From contig NZ_CP054021.1 in the NCBI RefSeq assembly GCF_005862305.2, positions 248,001 through 312,000 of the forward strand: 64,000 nt of DNA, given 5' to 3'. Below are positions 19,487 to 28,065 of the stretch, piece after piece (position 1 is the stretch's first letter; the number at the start of each line of letters is the position of its first letter). This DNA is from Rhizobium indicum (GTDB lineage Bacteria; Pseudomonadota; Alphaproteobacteria; Rhizobiales; Rhizobiaceae). Both the position numbers and the translations under genes were made by a program. A model generated the notes under the pieces. The model made no database searches and was not told where the DNA came from. It saw nothing but the letters and a program-made list of their open reading frames with translations.

Positions 19487-20383
19487 ATGCGGCGGCAGGA
19501 TTTTGGAGAACTGAATGCCTTCATGGTGGTTGCGGAAGAGCGCAGTTTCACACGGGCGGCGGCGAAGCTGGGCACGTCCCAGTCCACGCTCAGCCAGACG
19601 ATACGGCGCCTAGAGACGCGCCTCGGCCTTAGATTGCTGACTCGCTCGACCCGAAGCGTTGCGCCGACCGAGGCGGGAGAGCGTCTTCTCGAAACGTTGC
19701 GCCCCGCCTTCGACGATATCGACGACAGGCTCGCGGCACTGACCGAGTTCCGCGAGAAACCCGCTGGAACGGTTCGAATCAACGCCACTGACCAGGTTGC
19801 CGAATCCCTTCTCTGGCCCGCGTTAAAGCGGTTGCTGGCAGATTATCCCGACATTCAGATCGAGCTGACCGCCGAGTCCGGGCTCACCGATATCGTGGCT
19901 GGTCGTTACGACGCAGGCGTTCGTCTGGGCGAACTCGTCGATAAGGACATGATCGCCGTGCGCATCGGACCGGAAATGCGCATGGTGGCTGTCGCTTCAC
20001 CCGCATATTTCGCCCGCAATCCGACACCGCTGACCCCACACGATCTCGCGAAACATGAGTGCATCAACCTGCGCCTGCCTTCCCTTGGCGGGCTATACGC
20101 CTGGGAATTCGAGAAGGACGGGCATGAGCTGCGTGTCCGGGTAGAAGGGTCGTTGGCATTTAATAGTGGTAGATTGATCATTGCCGCGGCCCTTGATGGC
20201 TTTGGCATAGGCTACGTGACAAGTGATTACGCCGACAAGCCAGTCAAAGACGGACGATTGATGAGCGTGCTGGAGGACTGGTCGCCCCCGTTTGCAGGCT
20301 ACCATCTCTACTATCCCAGCCGCCGACAGCTAACGCCCGCGTTTGCGCTCGTCGTGGACGCGCTCCGCTATCGCCGTGTCTAG
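19487..20383 (+). CDS. LysR family transcriptional regulator
   Basis: The 298-residue protein has the N-terminal winged helix (FMVVAEERSFTRAAAKLGTS, then QSTLSQTIRRLE) and a periplasmic-binding-type effector domain (AGTVRINATDQVAESLLWP, GRYDAGVRLGELVDKDMI), the layout of CrgA-like LysR proteins. AGGAGT lies seven bases before ATG 19487. It is divergent from the aldo/keto reductase gene, the usual sign that it controls that gene and itself. The AT-rich stretch 19425-19460 between them is the likely binding region. Confidence 0.92.
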   Translation: MRRQDFGELNAFMVVAEERSFTRAAAKLGTSQSTLSQTIRRLETRLGLRLLTRSTRSVAPTEAGERLLETLRPAFDDIDDRLAALTEFREKPAGTVRINATDQVAESLLWPALKRLLADYPDIQIELTAESGLTDIVAGRYDAGVRLGELVDKDMIAVRIGPEMRMVAVASPAYFARNPTPLTPHDLAKHECINLRLPSLGGLYAWEFEKDGHELRVRVEGSLAFNSGRLIIAAALDGFGIGYVTSDYADKPVKDGRLMSVLEDWSPPFAGYHLYYPSRRQLTPAFALVVDALRYRRV

Positions 20384-20417
20384 GCCAGTTCGATAGAGTA
20401 TTTATTCATTTCAGCTC

Positions 20418-20465
20418 ATGCTTGCCGGATTTGCTGGTCATCTCTCGGAGGTGAGACGGCAGTGA
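20418..20465 (+). pseudogene. Orphan 3' tail of a paralogue of the 14360 gene
   Basis: Sixteen codons read MLAGFAGHLSEVRRQ and stop, against LLAGFAGHIHEVRRQ and stop at the end of the 14360-14737 gene. The DNA matches too (GGATTTGC-GG-CAT and GTGAGACGGCA). Nothing upstream matches the rest of that gene, so this is a leftover 3' end of a duplicated or recombined copy. Confidence 0.6.
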
Positions 20466-20583
20466 TGATCGTTGATGGGGCTGCCTATGCGGACGAATAT
20501 CGTTCCACGAACCGAAGGCAAATCGCTTGATAGGTCGCCTTCTGCTTGAGAATGGAGCCGGTGATCGATATGCGAACAAGCGC

Positions 20584-21846
20584 TCATGCTAGCAGCAGGC
20601 CAGCAATTCCGGCCAAAGTCGCGACACCGCCGGCGATCGCGAAACGAACCGCATAGGCGATGCTCCCCATACTTGCAGCAAGAACGGCTTTTGCAAGAAA
20701 GTTGGCGAAAGCGGCGACCGCTATGGCGCGAGCGGCCGCATCCGCGGGCACCTGGATGGATGGCAATTTCGCCACGGCAAGCGTTATCGCATCGAGATCG
20801 CCCAGTCCTGTGATGAACGCAAGCGCGATCAGCGACTGAGTTCCAAAGACGGTCAAGGTCATTCGCGTTAGGACTGTCACGACGGCGAGAACGAGTGCGA
20901 AGCGCAGCACGACCATCACCTCGAGCGGGTTTCGGGGTGAAAAATCGGTGCTATCATCCGGGCGTTGCAGCAATGCGGCGAAGCCGCCAGCTATGGCGAG
21001 GATAGCGGCAGCCGGAGCGAGGGATAGAGCAAGATCCCTGAAAATGGCTGGTGCAATGACGCTGCAAATCAAAAGCACGCGGGCGAGAGAAACGGCTCCC
21101 GCCAGCATTGCGCCCGCCGAGAGGAGTGGCGAGAGGGCAGGCATCTGCTTCGATTGACGGGCAAAGGAAAGCGTCAGGGCCGTCGAGGAGACGATGCCAC
21201 CGCTGGTCCCGGTCAGCAATATTCCGGCTCGGGCGCCGCTCAGCTTGATCAGGATATAACCGGCAAAGGAAACGGCTCCCACGAGGATCGTCATCATCCA
21301 AAGCTCGAAAGGATTGATTGCCTGCCAAGGATCAATCGGCCTGTTGGGAAGGATCGGGAGGATGACGATGGTCATCGTCAAGAGGATCAGGGCGGCCCTG
21401 AGCTCAAGCCAGGTCAATCGGCGAAGAAATCCATGCAACGGTTCCCGCGCTGCAAGAAGGGCGGTTATTGCCACAGCGCTTGCGGCCGTTACCGTCATAT
21501 CCGCCACAACCGCACCAAAGCCCAGCGCAAAGACCGCCAGGGCCGCAATGGTGCCGGTGGCGCTGTAATCCTCTTCTTGTGCCGCCTGCATGCGGCTGAA
21601 GAGGAGAACCGTGATGCAAAAGAATATAAAGATAGCTGTCGGCAGAATCGGTCCTGTCACAGGCTGCAGGAAACCGCAGAAACCGCCAAGGAAACTTGAC
21701 AGGCCATAGGTGCGGATACCGGCTACTCTTTTGCCTGGCGCAGCCTCACGATCCCGCCAGCCGCGCTCAATGCCGACAAGGATGCCGATTGCAAGCGCCA
21801 GGCTGAGGCGCTGGAATGCTTCCGTCGTTACCAATGATGTCATCAT
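20584..21846 (-). CDS. MgtC/SapB and DUF4010 membrane protein
   Basis: The 420-residue protein has 11-13 hydrophobic segments. The N-terminal part (LALAIGILVGIERGWRDRE, AGIRTYGLSSFLGG) matches the MgtC/SapB domain. The larger C-terminal part (ARAGILLTGTSGGIVSSTAL, FITGLGDLDAITLAVA) matches DUF4010. Such fusions are inner-membrane proteins of unclear transport activity, sometimes linked to Mg2+ limitation or stress. The gene is divergent from the UspA-family gene at 22161, with about 310 bases between. Confidence 0.85.
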   Translation of the reverse strand: MMTSLVTTEAFQRLSLALAIGILVGIERGWRDREAAPGKRVAGIRTYGLSSFLGGFCGFLQPVTGPILPTAIFIFFCITVLLFSRMQAAQEEDYSATGTIAALAVFALGFGAVVADMTVTAASAVAITALLAAREPLHGFLRRLTWLELRAALILLTMTIVILPILPNRPIDPWQAINPFELWMMTILVGAVSFAGYILIKLSGARAGILLTGTSGGIVSSTALTLSFARQSKQMPALSPLLSAGAMLAGAVSLARVLLICSVIAPAIFRDLALSLAPAAAILAIAGGFAALLQRPDDSTDFSPRNPLEVMVVLRFALVLAVVTVLTRMTLTVFGTQSLIALAFITGLGDLDAITLAVAKLPSIQVPADAAARAIAVAAFANFLAKAVLAASMGSIAYAVRFAIAGGVATLAGIAGLLLA

Positions 21847-22160
21847 CCGATGGGTCCAAGCGCGCCAGCTGATTCATCGAAGGCAGTTGCGCCGTATATG
21901 CCATTGCTGTTCATCCGCAAGCTGCTGCTCGGCGGCGTCCGGACGGGTTTGCGCCGCGAAGTGCTGATATTCAATCGCGCTTCGCATTTCATCGCTTAAC
22001 ATAGATCGTTGCCGCTTCGCCCAACGAATTCCGCTTGCTTCCTGATGAGGACGGTCAATATCACGCTCGCGCTTTCGCGGTGGAGCGACCTTGATCTTCG
22101 TCAAAGCGCGGGAGACACCTCTGCGCTATGATACCTCCAATCATCGGGAGGACATCAGCC
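21847..22160. other. Divergent intergenic region
   Basis: 314 bases between the starts of the MgtC/DUF4010 gene (leftward) and the UspA gene (rightward). A 76-codon minus-strand frame (21874-22104) begins with TTG, lacks a ribosome binding site and has no recognised family, so I do not call it. The region should contain both promoters. Confidence 0.4.
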
Positions 22161-22982
22161 GTGAAAGCACAATTCCATTTACCGCTGGCCACCTATCCAG
22201 ACGCAAGCTCCTTCTCGCTCCTTCAGAACGCTGTCGCTGTTTCCCTTCACCAGAAGGCCGGGTTGACGGCAAGTATACCGCTGGTCAGGATCGAACCCTT
22301 TCAGCCGCGATTTCCATCACTCCTTGACGTAGACAAAATGCGTGCGGAGGCGGAGCGATTGAGTAAAGACAATGGAACCGTTCTCGGGCAGACGCTCCAT
22401 GATTATGCGAAAAAAGCCGAGGTCGAGGTCGAGATCCAGCCATTCGATGCGAGGGAGCCATTTGTCGCACAAACTCTTGCCGAGTTGTCGCGCGTATACG
22501 ATCTTTCCATTTTGGAAGCATCTGTGCTGATGAGGCCGCTGATCGAGAGCGTGCTGTTTGAAAGCGGGAGACCGCTCCTGCTTTTCCCCCCGGATAATTT
22601 CTGCGGCCGGATCGATGCTGTCGCCGTCGCCTGGGATGGAGGAGCCACCGTCGCGCGGGCACTGGCGGGTGCCAGGTTCTTGCTGGAACGGGTATCGCGT
22701 GTCGTCCTGATTTCCGTCACCGATGATAAGCAGATTGACGAGCGCAGCCGAGATCACCTTGCGGCTGCGCTTCGGAAGGCTGGTCTTGCCGTCGATGTCG
22801 CAGCCGTGCAAGCGAAGGGAGATTCGCCAGCCAGCGTCATTCAAGCTGCCGCCCTGGAACACAAGGCAGATTTGCTCGTCGCCGGCGCATTCGGTCATTC
22901 GAGACTACGCGAATTCCTCTTGGGAGGGGTGACACGGTCGCTGTTGACCCACCTCGAAATGCCCACTCTCCTTTGTCACTAA
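22161..22982 (+). CDS. Universal stress protein (UspA family)
   Basis: The 273-residue product ends with a complete UspA domain. The nucleotide-binding signature G-2x-G-9x-G is visible in LLVAGAFGHSRLREFLLGG followed by VTRSLLTHLEMPTLLC. The N-terminal half resembles a degenerate second Usp domain (tandem type, as in UspE). The GTG at 22161 is preceded by GGGAGGAC. ATP-binding Usp proteins are cytosolic stress and growth-arrest factors. It is divergent from the MgtC/DUF4010 gene. Confidence 0.87.
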   Translation: MKAQFHLPLATYPDASSFSLLQNAVAVSLHQKAGLTASIPLVRIEPFQPRFPSLLDVDKMRAEAERLSKDNGTVLGQTLHDYAKKAEVEVEIQPFDAREPFVAQTLAELSRVYDLSILEASVLMRPLIESVLFESGRPLLLFPPDNFCGRIDAVAVAWDGGATVARALAGARFLLERVSRVVLISVTDDKQIDERSRDHLAAALRKAGLAVDVAAVQAKGDSPASVIQAAALEHKADLLVAGAFGHSRLREFLLGGVTRSLLTHLEMPTLLCH

Positions 22983-23067
22983 TTCAGAGTGCGCGCGGCG
23001 CGTCGCCGATAGCAGCAATATCGCCATCACCGAAAGTCTGATGCCACAACCAACGCTTTGGAAGGAA

Positions 23068-23592
23068 TCAATGAACCTGCGCGACGTCTGAAGGCATCGG
23101 CTTGGCAAGCTCCTTGACGATCGCTTCAAGCGCATCGGCCGTCGTCCGCAGGCCGGATGACCGCGCAATTTTCAGTGCCGCTTTGCAATGAGCGGACAAT
23201 TCGTCTTGCTCCCCGTGATCATTCGTCGGGAAGACGATGCCCGCATATTGCGACGGGTTTCCGGCTTCATCCCTGAAGCAGCGGCCCAAGGCCGCGACGC
23301 CGACTATTTGCCCGCTTCGATCAAATACCCGATAATCACAGCGATACGGATTTCCTGTGATCACCGATTCTGAAATTGCCTTGGCCACGGATGGCTTGTC
23401 GTCCGGATGAATCCGGTCGAGGTATCTGATGACCGGCAGCCCCGTGAGAGTCTCTTCGGGATCAAGCCCAAAGAGGTTTGCCAGCGCCGAATCCGCATAA
23501 ACCTTGTCGGTCGCCAAGTCCCAGGTGAAAATGCCAGGCTCTTCGGTAAAAGAAAATTCGGACGTTCCCAAAGCTCTGTTGACAAGACTCAT
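23068..23592 (-). CDS. Single PAS domain protein
   Basis: The 174-residue product begins MSLVNRALGTSEFSFTEEPG and contains one PAS fold: GIFTWDLATDKVYADSALAN, LFGLDPEETLTGLPV, the HPDDKPSVAKAI segment and YRCDYRVFDRSGQIVGVAAL. The C-terminal tail (about residues 125-174) is helical and carries no kinase, GGDEF or other output domain, so it may act by protein contact. The pattern is like heme- or flavin-free PAS_3 sensors. ATG 23592 was preferred over an upstream start at 23829 whose extension looks non-coding. Confidence 0.72.
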   Translation of the reverse strand: MSLVNRALGTSEFSFTEEPGIFTWDLATDKVYADSALANLFGLDPEETLTGLPVIRYLDRIHPDDKPSVAKAISESVITGNPYRCDYRVFDRSGQIVGVAALGRCFRDEAGNPSQYAGIVFPTNDHGEQDELSAHCKAALKIARSSGLRTTADALEAIVKELAKPMPSDVAQVH

Positions 23593-23894
23593 TCCGCATC
23601 CCCGGTCTGCACGCCAATGCTGCCGGGTGGCTAGGTCACCTGGCTCTTGAAAGAATACGACGCGCTCGATCAGCGACAGGGCGGTCGACCATTTCACCCC
23701 CGATTTTAGCCACGTTTCCATCGGACGCAACTGCAAGGACAATCCACGGGCCTGCGACCACCAGACACGCTCGTTGCGCGCAACCAGCGGCGTCGTTTTC
23801 TTGACGGGAACGGCGAAGATGTGCTCCACCTCGGCTTCGACTTTCCAGAATGCGACGAAGCTGACAAGACCGGCGCGAAGGGTTGACGGAAATC
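23593..23894. other. Divergent intergenic region
   Basis: About 300 bases between the PAS gene and pxpA, which diverge. A leftward open frame continues the PAS frame up to 23829, but its translation has no family features. No strong hairpin or palindrome was noticed. It presumably holds the pxp promoter. Confidence 0.35.
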
Positions 23895-24674
23895 ATGACG
23901 AAAATCGATCTCAATTCTGATCTGGGGGAGGCGTTTGGACCCTGGCGCATGGGCGACGACAAGGCGATCCTTGACGTCGTTACCAGTGCGAACATCGCAT
24001 GCGGCGGGCACGCCGGAGATCCCGCGACCATGGTGGAGACGCTCGCGCTCGCAAGCGAACGGGGTGTCGTCGCCGGAGCCCATCCGGGCTTTGCAGATCG
24101 CGAGGGCTTCGGGCGACGTCTGATCCCCTTGAGCATCCGGGAAGTGGAGCAGCTTGTGGCGACGCAGACAGGCGCGCTGATGGGAGCTGCGGCTCTGGCG
24201 GGCGCCCGCGTCCGCTACGTCAAACCACACGGCGCACTCGCCAATTGGGCGGCCGACGAACGGCCGGTCGCCGACGCCATCATACGCGCAACCCGAGCGG
24301 TTTCGCCGGAACTTGCCATACTGGCGATCTCCGGGACAGAGCTGGAGCATGCGGCCCGCGATGCCGGGATGACCGTCTTCAGCGAGATTTTTGCCGACCG
24401 CGGCTACCTCTCCACGGGTCGGCTCGTTCCGCGCAACTTGCCGGGAGCGATGATCGATGATCCCGCGGAGGCGGCTTCGAGATTGATCGGGTACCTGTCC
24501 AGCGGCCTCATGCCGACGGTCGACGGCGTTCCGATCCCTCTCGATGTGCATTCGATCTGCGTTCACGGGGACAGCCCAGGAGCGCTCGCCATGGCCGTCC
24601 ACGTGCGCCAGGAACTGCAAAAGGCAGGCATCGAGGTGGCACCATTCCTCCAGCCGACACAGGAAAACAGGTGA
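23895..24674 (+). CDS. pxpA: 5-oxoprolinase subunit PxpA (LamB/YcsF family)
   Basis: The 259-residue protein starts MTKIDLNSDLGEAFGPWRMG and includes VTSANIACGGHAGDP, VVAGAHPGFADREGFGRR, YVKPHGALANWAAD and ICVHGDSPGALAMA, the conserved blocks of the LamB/YcsF family. With PxpB and PxpC it forms the ATP-dependent enzyme that opens 5-oxoproline to glutamate, removing a damage product of glutamine and glutathione metabolism. ATG 23895 is favoured by the family N-terminus. It leads an operon in which a collapsed DUF1330 frame overlaps its stop codon. Confidence 0.93.
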   Translation: MTKIDLNSDLGEAFGPWRMGDDKAILDVVTSANIACGGHAGDPATMVETLALASERGVVAGAHPGFADREGFGRRLIPLSIREVEQLVATQTGALMGAAALAGARVRYVKPHGALANWAADERPVADAIIRATRAVSPELAILAISGTELEHAARDAGMTVFSEIFADRGYLSTGRLVPRNLPGAMIDDPAEAASRLIGYLSSGLMPTVDGVPIPLDVHSICVHGDSPGALAMAVHVRQELQKAGIEVAPFLQPTQENR

Positions 24675-24784
24675 TGGCCAAAGGCTATCTTATCGCCCAG
24701 GTTACCGTCACCGATCCGGAAGCCTACGGGACCTGCGCGCGGGCAGCGGATGCGGATTTCATTCTGATCGAAGGCGCCGACTGA
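24674..24784 (+). pseudogene. DUF1330 gene collapsed by internal deletion
   Basis: A 36-codon frame overlaps the pxpA stop (TGATG). It reads MAKGYLIAQVTVTDPEAYGT, the start of DUF1330 proteins, then at once CARAADADFILIEGAD and a stop, resembling the end of the same family (a DAxFIxxEG-type tail). Full members have about 95 residues, so around 60 central residues seem to be missing with the frame kept. It may still be translated by coupling, but cannot form the dimeric alpha/beta fold. Confidence 0.6.
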
Positions 24785-24785
24785 G

Positions 24786-25493
24786 GTGCCACAGGACCCG
24801 TCCGCATCGCCCGGCAGCGTTCCGACCTACCGCCCGGTGGGCGGGCACGCGGTGCTCGTCGAATTCGGCGCGACCATCGATAAATGGATCCACGATCAGG
24901 TCGTCAAGCTGGATGCCGCCTTGAAGGCGGCACCCTTTGAAGGATTCGTCGAAGCCGTTCCGGCCTATGCCAGCATTCTCGTATGCTTCGATCCGCTCGT
25001 GGCCGATCACCGGACAACGGAGGCGGCCATTGAGGAGCTTCTGGGGGCTGAGGTTCCAGAGACGATCGGAGCGATGCGCGAAGTCGAAGTCTGCTACGAT
25101 CCTGATCTTGCGCCCGATCTTGCCGCCGTCGCCGAGGCAAGCGGATTATCGCCGGAAGACGTTATATCCGCCCATCTCTCCGGCGACTACAGCGTCTTCA
25201 TGTACGGCTTCGCTCCAGGATACGCTTACCTCGCAGGCGTGCCCAAAGCCATTCAGCAGCCGAGGAAGCCGGCGCCTATTCGCGGCATCGCCGCCGGAAG
25301 CGTGCTGATCGCCGGTCCGCAATGCCTGGTGAGCACGCTCACCATGCCGACCGGCTGGTGGATCATCGGCCGCTCGCCGACGAAGATCCTCGACGCCGCG
25401 TCCAACGACCGTCCGTTCCTCTTCGACGTCGGCGACGCGGTGCGTTTCCGCCGCATATCGAGGGCCGAATTCGACGCGAGGTGCCTCGCATGA
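24786..25493 (+). CDS. pxpB: 5-oxoprolinase subunit PxpB (KipI family)
   Basis: The 235-residue product matches allophanate hydrolase subunit 1/KipI: VGGHAVLVEFG near the start, EVEVCYDPDLAPDLAAVA in the middle and FMYGFAPGYAYLAGVP with the conserved IAGPQCLVSTLTMPTGWWII near the end. It is one half of the KipI-KipA-type pair that works with PxpA. The GTG at 24786 follows the DUF1330 remnant by one base, and the stop overlaps the pxpC start (ATGA), so the genes are translationally coupled. Confidence 0.92.
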   Translation: MPQDPSASPGSVPTYRPVGGHAVLVEFGATIDKWIHDQVVKLDAALKAAPFEGFVEAVPAYASILVCFDPLVADHRTTEAAIEELLGAEVPETIGAMREVEVCYDPDLAPDLAAVAEASGLSPEDVISAHLSGDYSVFMYGFAPGYAYLAGVPKAIQQPRKPAPIRGIAAGSVLIAGPQCLVSTLTMPTGWWIIGRSPTKILDAASNDRPFLFDVGDAVRFRRISRAEFDARCLA

Positions 25494-26425
25494 GCGAAGC
25501 GGTCCTTGCAATCAACTTCGCAGGCCCTCACGTCGCTGTCCAGGACGGAGGACGTCGCGGATTGATGCGTTACGGCGTCCCGGCCTCCGGTCCCATGGAC
25601 AGGACCTCGTTTGCCGCCGCCAACGTCGCCGTCGGCAATCCTGCCTGTCAGCCCGCAATCGAAGTCTCTATGGGCGGCCTGGTTCTCGACTGCGTGTCGG
25701 GGGAGGTTACGTTCGCCGTCGCGGGAGGGGGATTCATCGTAGAGCATGCCGGCGACAAGCGCGGCGCATGGATGGTCGCCACCTTGAGGGCCGGCGAGCG
25801 ACTGGCAGTTCGTCCGGGACACTGGGGAAGCTGGACGTATCTGGCCTTCGCCGGTCATATCGAGGCGAAGACCTGGCTGGGCAGCATGTCGACGCACAGT
25901 CTCTCCGGCCTCGGCGGCGGGCGCCTTGCAGCCGGGCAGACCATCACCGTCGCCGACCCGGAAGTGCGAGACGATCGACATGGTCCGATTACATGTCCGG
26001 TCATCGCAAGACCGCGATCCGAGCTGCGTGTGGTGGTCGGTCCACAGGATCGGTTCTTCTCGAAAGGAACCTTGTCGAATTTCCTTTCGTCGCCCTTCCG
26101 CCTGAGCGACGCCTATGACCGCATGGGTGTACGTCTTCAAGGTCCGTCGCTTGCACCAAGCGTCGCGTTGGACATGCCGTCGGAAGCGATCGTGCGGGGC
26201 TCGGTGCAGGTCGCCGGAGACGGTGTTCCCACCATTCTGCTGGCCGACCACCAGACGACCGGAGGATATCCCAAGATCGCCACGGTGGTGGATTCGGATC
26301 TGGACGCCTTCGTCCAGCTACGCCCACGCGACCATATCGGTTTCCTGGCCGTGACACCGCAGCAGGCGATCGAACACATTCGGCTTCGGGCTTCGACGGT
26401 GTCCCGTTACCTCGCGGCGCTGTAG
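25490..26425 (+). CDS. pxpC: 5-oxoprolinase subunit PxpC (KipA family)
   Basis: The 311-residue product begins [20 protein letters not shown] and includes [44 protein letters not shown] and [18 protein letters not shown], the conserved order of KipA/allophanate hydrolase subunit 2. It completes the pxpABC set. ATG 25490 overlaps the pxpB stop. A toxin-antitoxin module follows after about 50 bases, so the end of this gene probably marks the operon end. Confidence 0.92.
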   Translation: MSEAVLAINFAGPHVAVQDGGRRGLMRYGVPASGPMDRTSFAAANVAVGNPACQPAIEVSMGGLVLDCVSGEVTFAVAGGGFIVEHAGDKRGAWMVATLRAGERLAVRPGHWGSWTYLAFAGHIEAKTWLGSMSTHSLSGLGGGRLAAGQTITVADPEVRDDRHGPITCPVIARPRSELRVVVGPQDRFFSKGTLSNFLSSPFRLSDAYDRMGVRLQGPSLAPSVALDMPSEAIVRGSVQVAGDGVPTILLADHQTTGGYPKIATVVDSDLDAFVQLRPRDHIGFLAVTPQQAIEHIRLRASTVSRYLAAL

Positions 26426-26476
26426 AGGACCTCGCCAGGTTTTTCATGCGCGAAAAGCTTGGCAAGACTGTCAGGC

Positions 26477-26497
26477 TGGTGGTAATCTTTACCACCA
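26477..26497. promoter_or_regulatory. parDE operator palindrome
   Basis: A perfect inverted repeat with arms TGGTGGTAA (26477-26485) and TTACCACCA (26489-26497) and a 3-base spacer lies 21 bases before the antitoxin start. ParD-type ribbon-helix-helix antitoxins bind such sites as dimers to repress their own operon, so this is the expected autoregulatory operator. Confidence 0.75.
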
Positions 26498-26517
26498 CAA
26501 GAGTCTGGAGGTGCCAC

Positions 26518-26799
26518 ATGGCCAATGTTGAAAAGATCAGCGTCTCAATGACGCCGCAGCAGGCGGACCTGCTTCGCGACGCGGTCAAGAGCGGTGCCTA
26601 TGCCAGCAGCAGCGAAGTAATCCGCGAAGCCATGCGTGACTGGTCAGCCAAATGGGAAACCCGCAAGGGCGACATCCAGCGTCTGCGGACCCTGTGGTCC
26701 GAAGGCAAGGCGAGTGGCACGGCCATCCCGGCCGACTTTGATGATGCGCTTGAAGAGGCGCGCCAGGAAGCCAAGTCTACCGCCTCGCATGCCCGCTAA
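26518..26799 (+). CDS. ParD-type antitoxin
   Basis: The 93-residue protein starts [20 protein letters not shown] and has the ribbon-helix-helix pattern (SVSMTPQQ strand, then [13 protein letters not shown] helix) of CC2985-type ParD antitoxins. The C-terminal part ([13 protein letters not shown]) is the toxin-wrapping region. CTGGAGG stands before ATG 26518; an upstream frame from 26446 is rejected because it overlaps the operator. Its 3' end overlaps the toxin start by 11 bases. Confidence 0.87.
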   Translation: MANVEKISVSMTPQQADLLRDAVKSGAYASSSEVIREAMRDWSAKWETRKGDIQRLRTLWSEGKASGTAIPADFDDALEEARQEAKSTASHAR

Positions 26800-27100
26800 G
26801 CTGATCTGGACACCCGCCGCCCGTGCCGGCGCGAAGAAAATTTACGTCGACATCGCCCGCGAGCAGCCCCAGGCGGCCGAGCGGTATTTCCAGCGGTTCC
26901 GTATCAAGGCCACGTCGCTGATCGAGCAGCCGCGCCTGGGCCAGCGTCATCCGGAGATCCATCCGGCCGCCCGCATGCTGGTCGAGGCGCCCTATGTGAT
27001 CCTCTATCAAACTCATCCCAACACGGATGACGGTCCCATCGAGATCGTGGAGATCGTTCACGTCGTCGATGGCCGGCGTGATTTGGCAGCGCTCTACTAG
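26789..27100 (+). CDS. ParE/RelE-family toxin
   Basis: The 103-residue basic protein starts [20 protein letters not shown]. It carries the ParE pattern: helical hairpin ([20 protein letters not shown]), [27 protein letters not shown] and the terminal [17 protein letters not shown]. ParE toxins poison DNA gyrase. The conserved Arg near the C-terminus is present. It overlaps the antitoxin gene, the usual order for this family. Confidence 0.88.
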   Translation: MPAKLIWTPAARAGAKKIYVDIAREQPQAAERYFQRFRIKATSLIEQPRLGQRHPEIHPAARMLVEAPYVILYQTHPNTDDGPIEIVEIVHVVDGRRDLAALY

Positions 27101-27256
27101 CCAAGCGGCACGATTAGAAGGGCACTCTTTCCCTTGGCCAATGTCGCGGGCGTAGTCAGCGCCGCCGACGCCCGCGATACCGCCACCGTATACGCTTGGA
27201 GCTGCCGTTAGCTCGAAGTAGTGTTCAGGAAAATCCAGATTCAATTCGGGGGCACC

Positions 27257-27949
27257 ATGGATTTTCTGAACGTCGCGGCTATCGTTTTCTTCCTTCTCGT
27301 CTGGGTGGCGGTCGAGCCTTTGATGGCAGCGGGATGGCCGAGAAGGAACGATAGCCTTTCCGTCGATATGGTGCGCATTCGCACAGCCTGGATGCGCGAG
27401 GTTCTGACGCGTGACAACAACTTCATCGGCGACGCCGCGATCCTCGGGCACACGATCAATTCGGCATCCTTCTTCGGCTCCGCCAATCTCATCGTCATCG
27501 TTGGCCTGAGCGGCGCGCTGTTCATGGAGCCGAACTATGGGTCGGGTGGCGGGCTGATCGCAATGTTTGCGGCTCAGGACCCAGCGTGGTTTTTCCAGTG
27601 CAAAGTCCTCCTGATCATGGCGACGCTGCTGCGGGGACTATCCGATTTCATCTGGGCGGTCCGGCAGATCAACTACTGTCTGGCGGCGATCGGGGCCAGC
27701 CCATCCCGGGATGAAGACAGGGACATCGCCGGTTGGACAAACGCCCTGACTCTCGTTTTGAACCCTGCGCTTCGATCGTTCAGCGTCGGTGTCCGATCTT
27801 ACTACTTCACCTTTGCAGCCGCTTTCTGGTTTCTCGGGCCGATCCCCTTCGCTGTTGCCACCATCCTCAGCGTCGGCATTTTGATCTGGCGTCAATCCTG
27901 GTCGGATGCTGCAAAAGGGATCATGGCCATACGGAAGCTGCTTGACTAG
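27257..27949 (+). CDS. DUF599 family membrane protein
   Basis: The product of about 230 residues has four or five membrane helices. It includes WMREVLTRDNNFIGDAAILG, HTINSASFFGSANLIVIVGL, DFIWAVRQINYCLAAIGA and YYFTFAAAFWFLGPIPF, matching DUF599 (YuiA-like) proteins of unknown function that are widespread in Rhizobiales. ATG 27257 has CGGGGGC upstream; a longer frame from 27221 adds an unlikely N-terminus. A RIME-like hairpin follows its stop directly. Confidence 0.82.
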   Translation: MDFLNVAAIVFFLLVWVAVEPLMAAGWPRRNDSLSVDMVRIRTAWMREVLTRDNNFIGDAAILGHTINSASFFGSANLIVIVGLSGALFMEPNYGSGGGLIAMFAAQDPAWFFQCKVLLIMATLLRGLSDFIWAVRQINYCLAAIGASPSRDEDRDIAGWTNALTLVLNPALRSFSVGVRSYYFTFAAAFWFLGPIPFAVATILSVGILIWRQSWSDAAKGIMAIRKLLD

Positions 27950-28015
27950 AACAGGATGATTTTAGGCCAGGTCGGCCTAAAAACTGAATCCTGTTATAAA
28001 TTTAAGAGTTAGAGC
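27950..28015. repeat. RIME-like intergenic palindrome (first half only)
   Basis: AACAGGAT (27950-27957) pairs with ATCCTGTT (27988-27995), enclosing TTAGGCC/GGCCTAA. The same sequence with few changes starts the element at 61240. Here the second hairpin is missing and only the linker ending AGAGTTAGAGC remains. It lies next to the DUF599 stop and may also act as a 3' hairpin. Confidence 0.75.
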
Positions 28016-28065
28016 CGAGCCTTAGGCCGGGCTGAACAGAAGCGGTATCTTACTGGCGGTGTCCG

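Noticed and set aside
21874..22104. 76-codon minus-strand frame in the MgtC-UspA intergenic region
   Set aside because: TTG start without a ribosome binding site and no recognised family.
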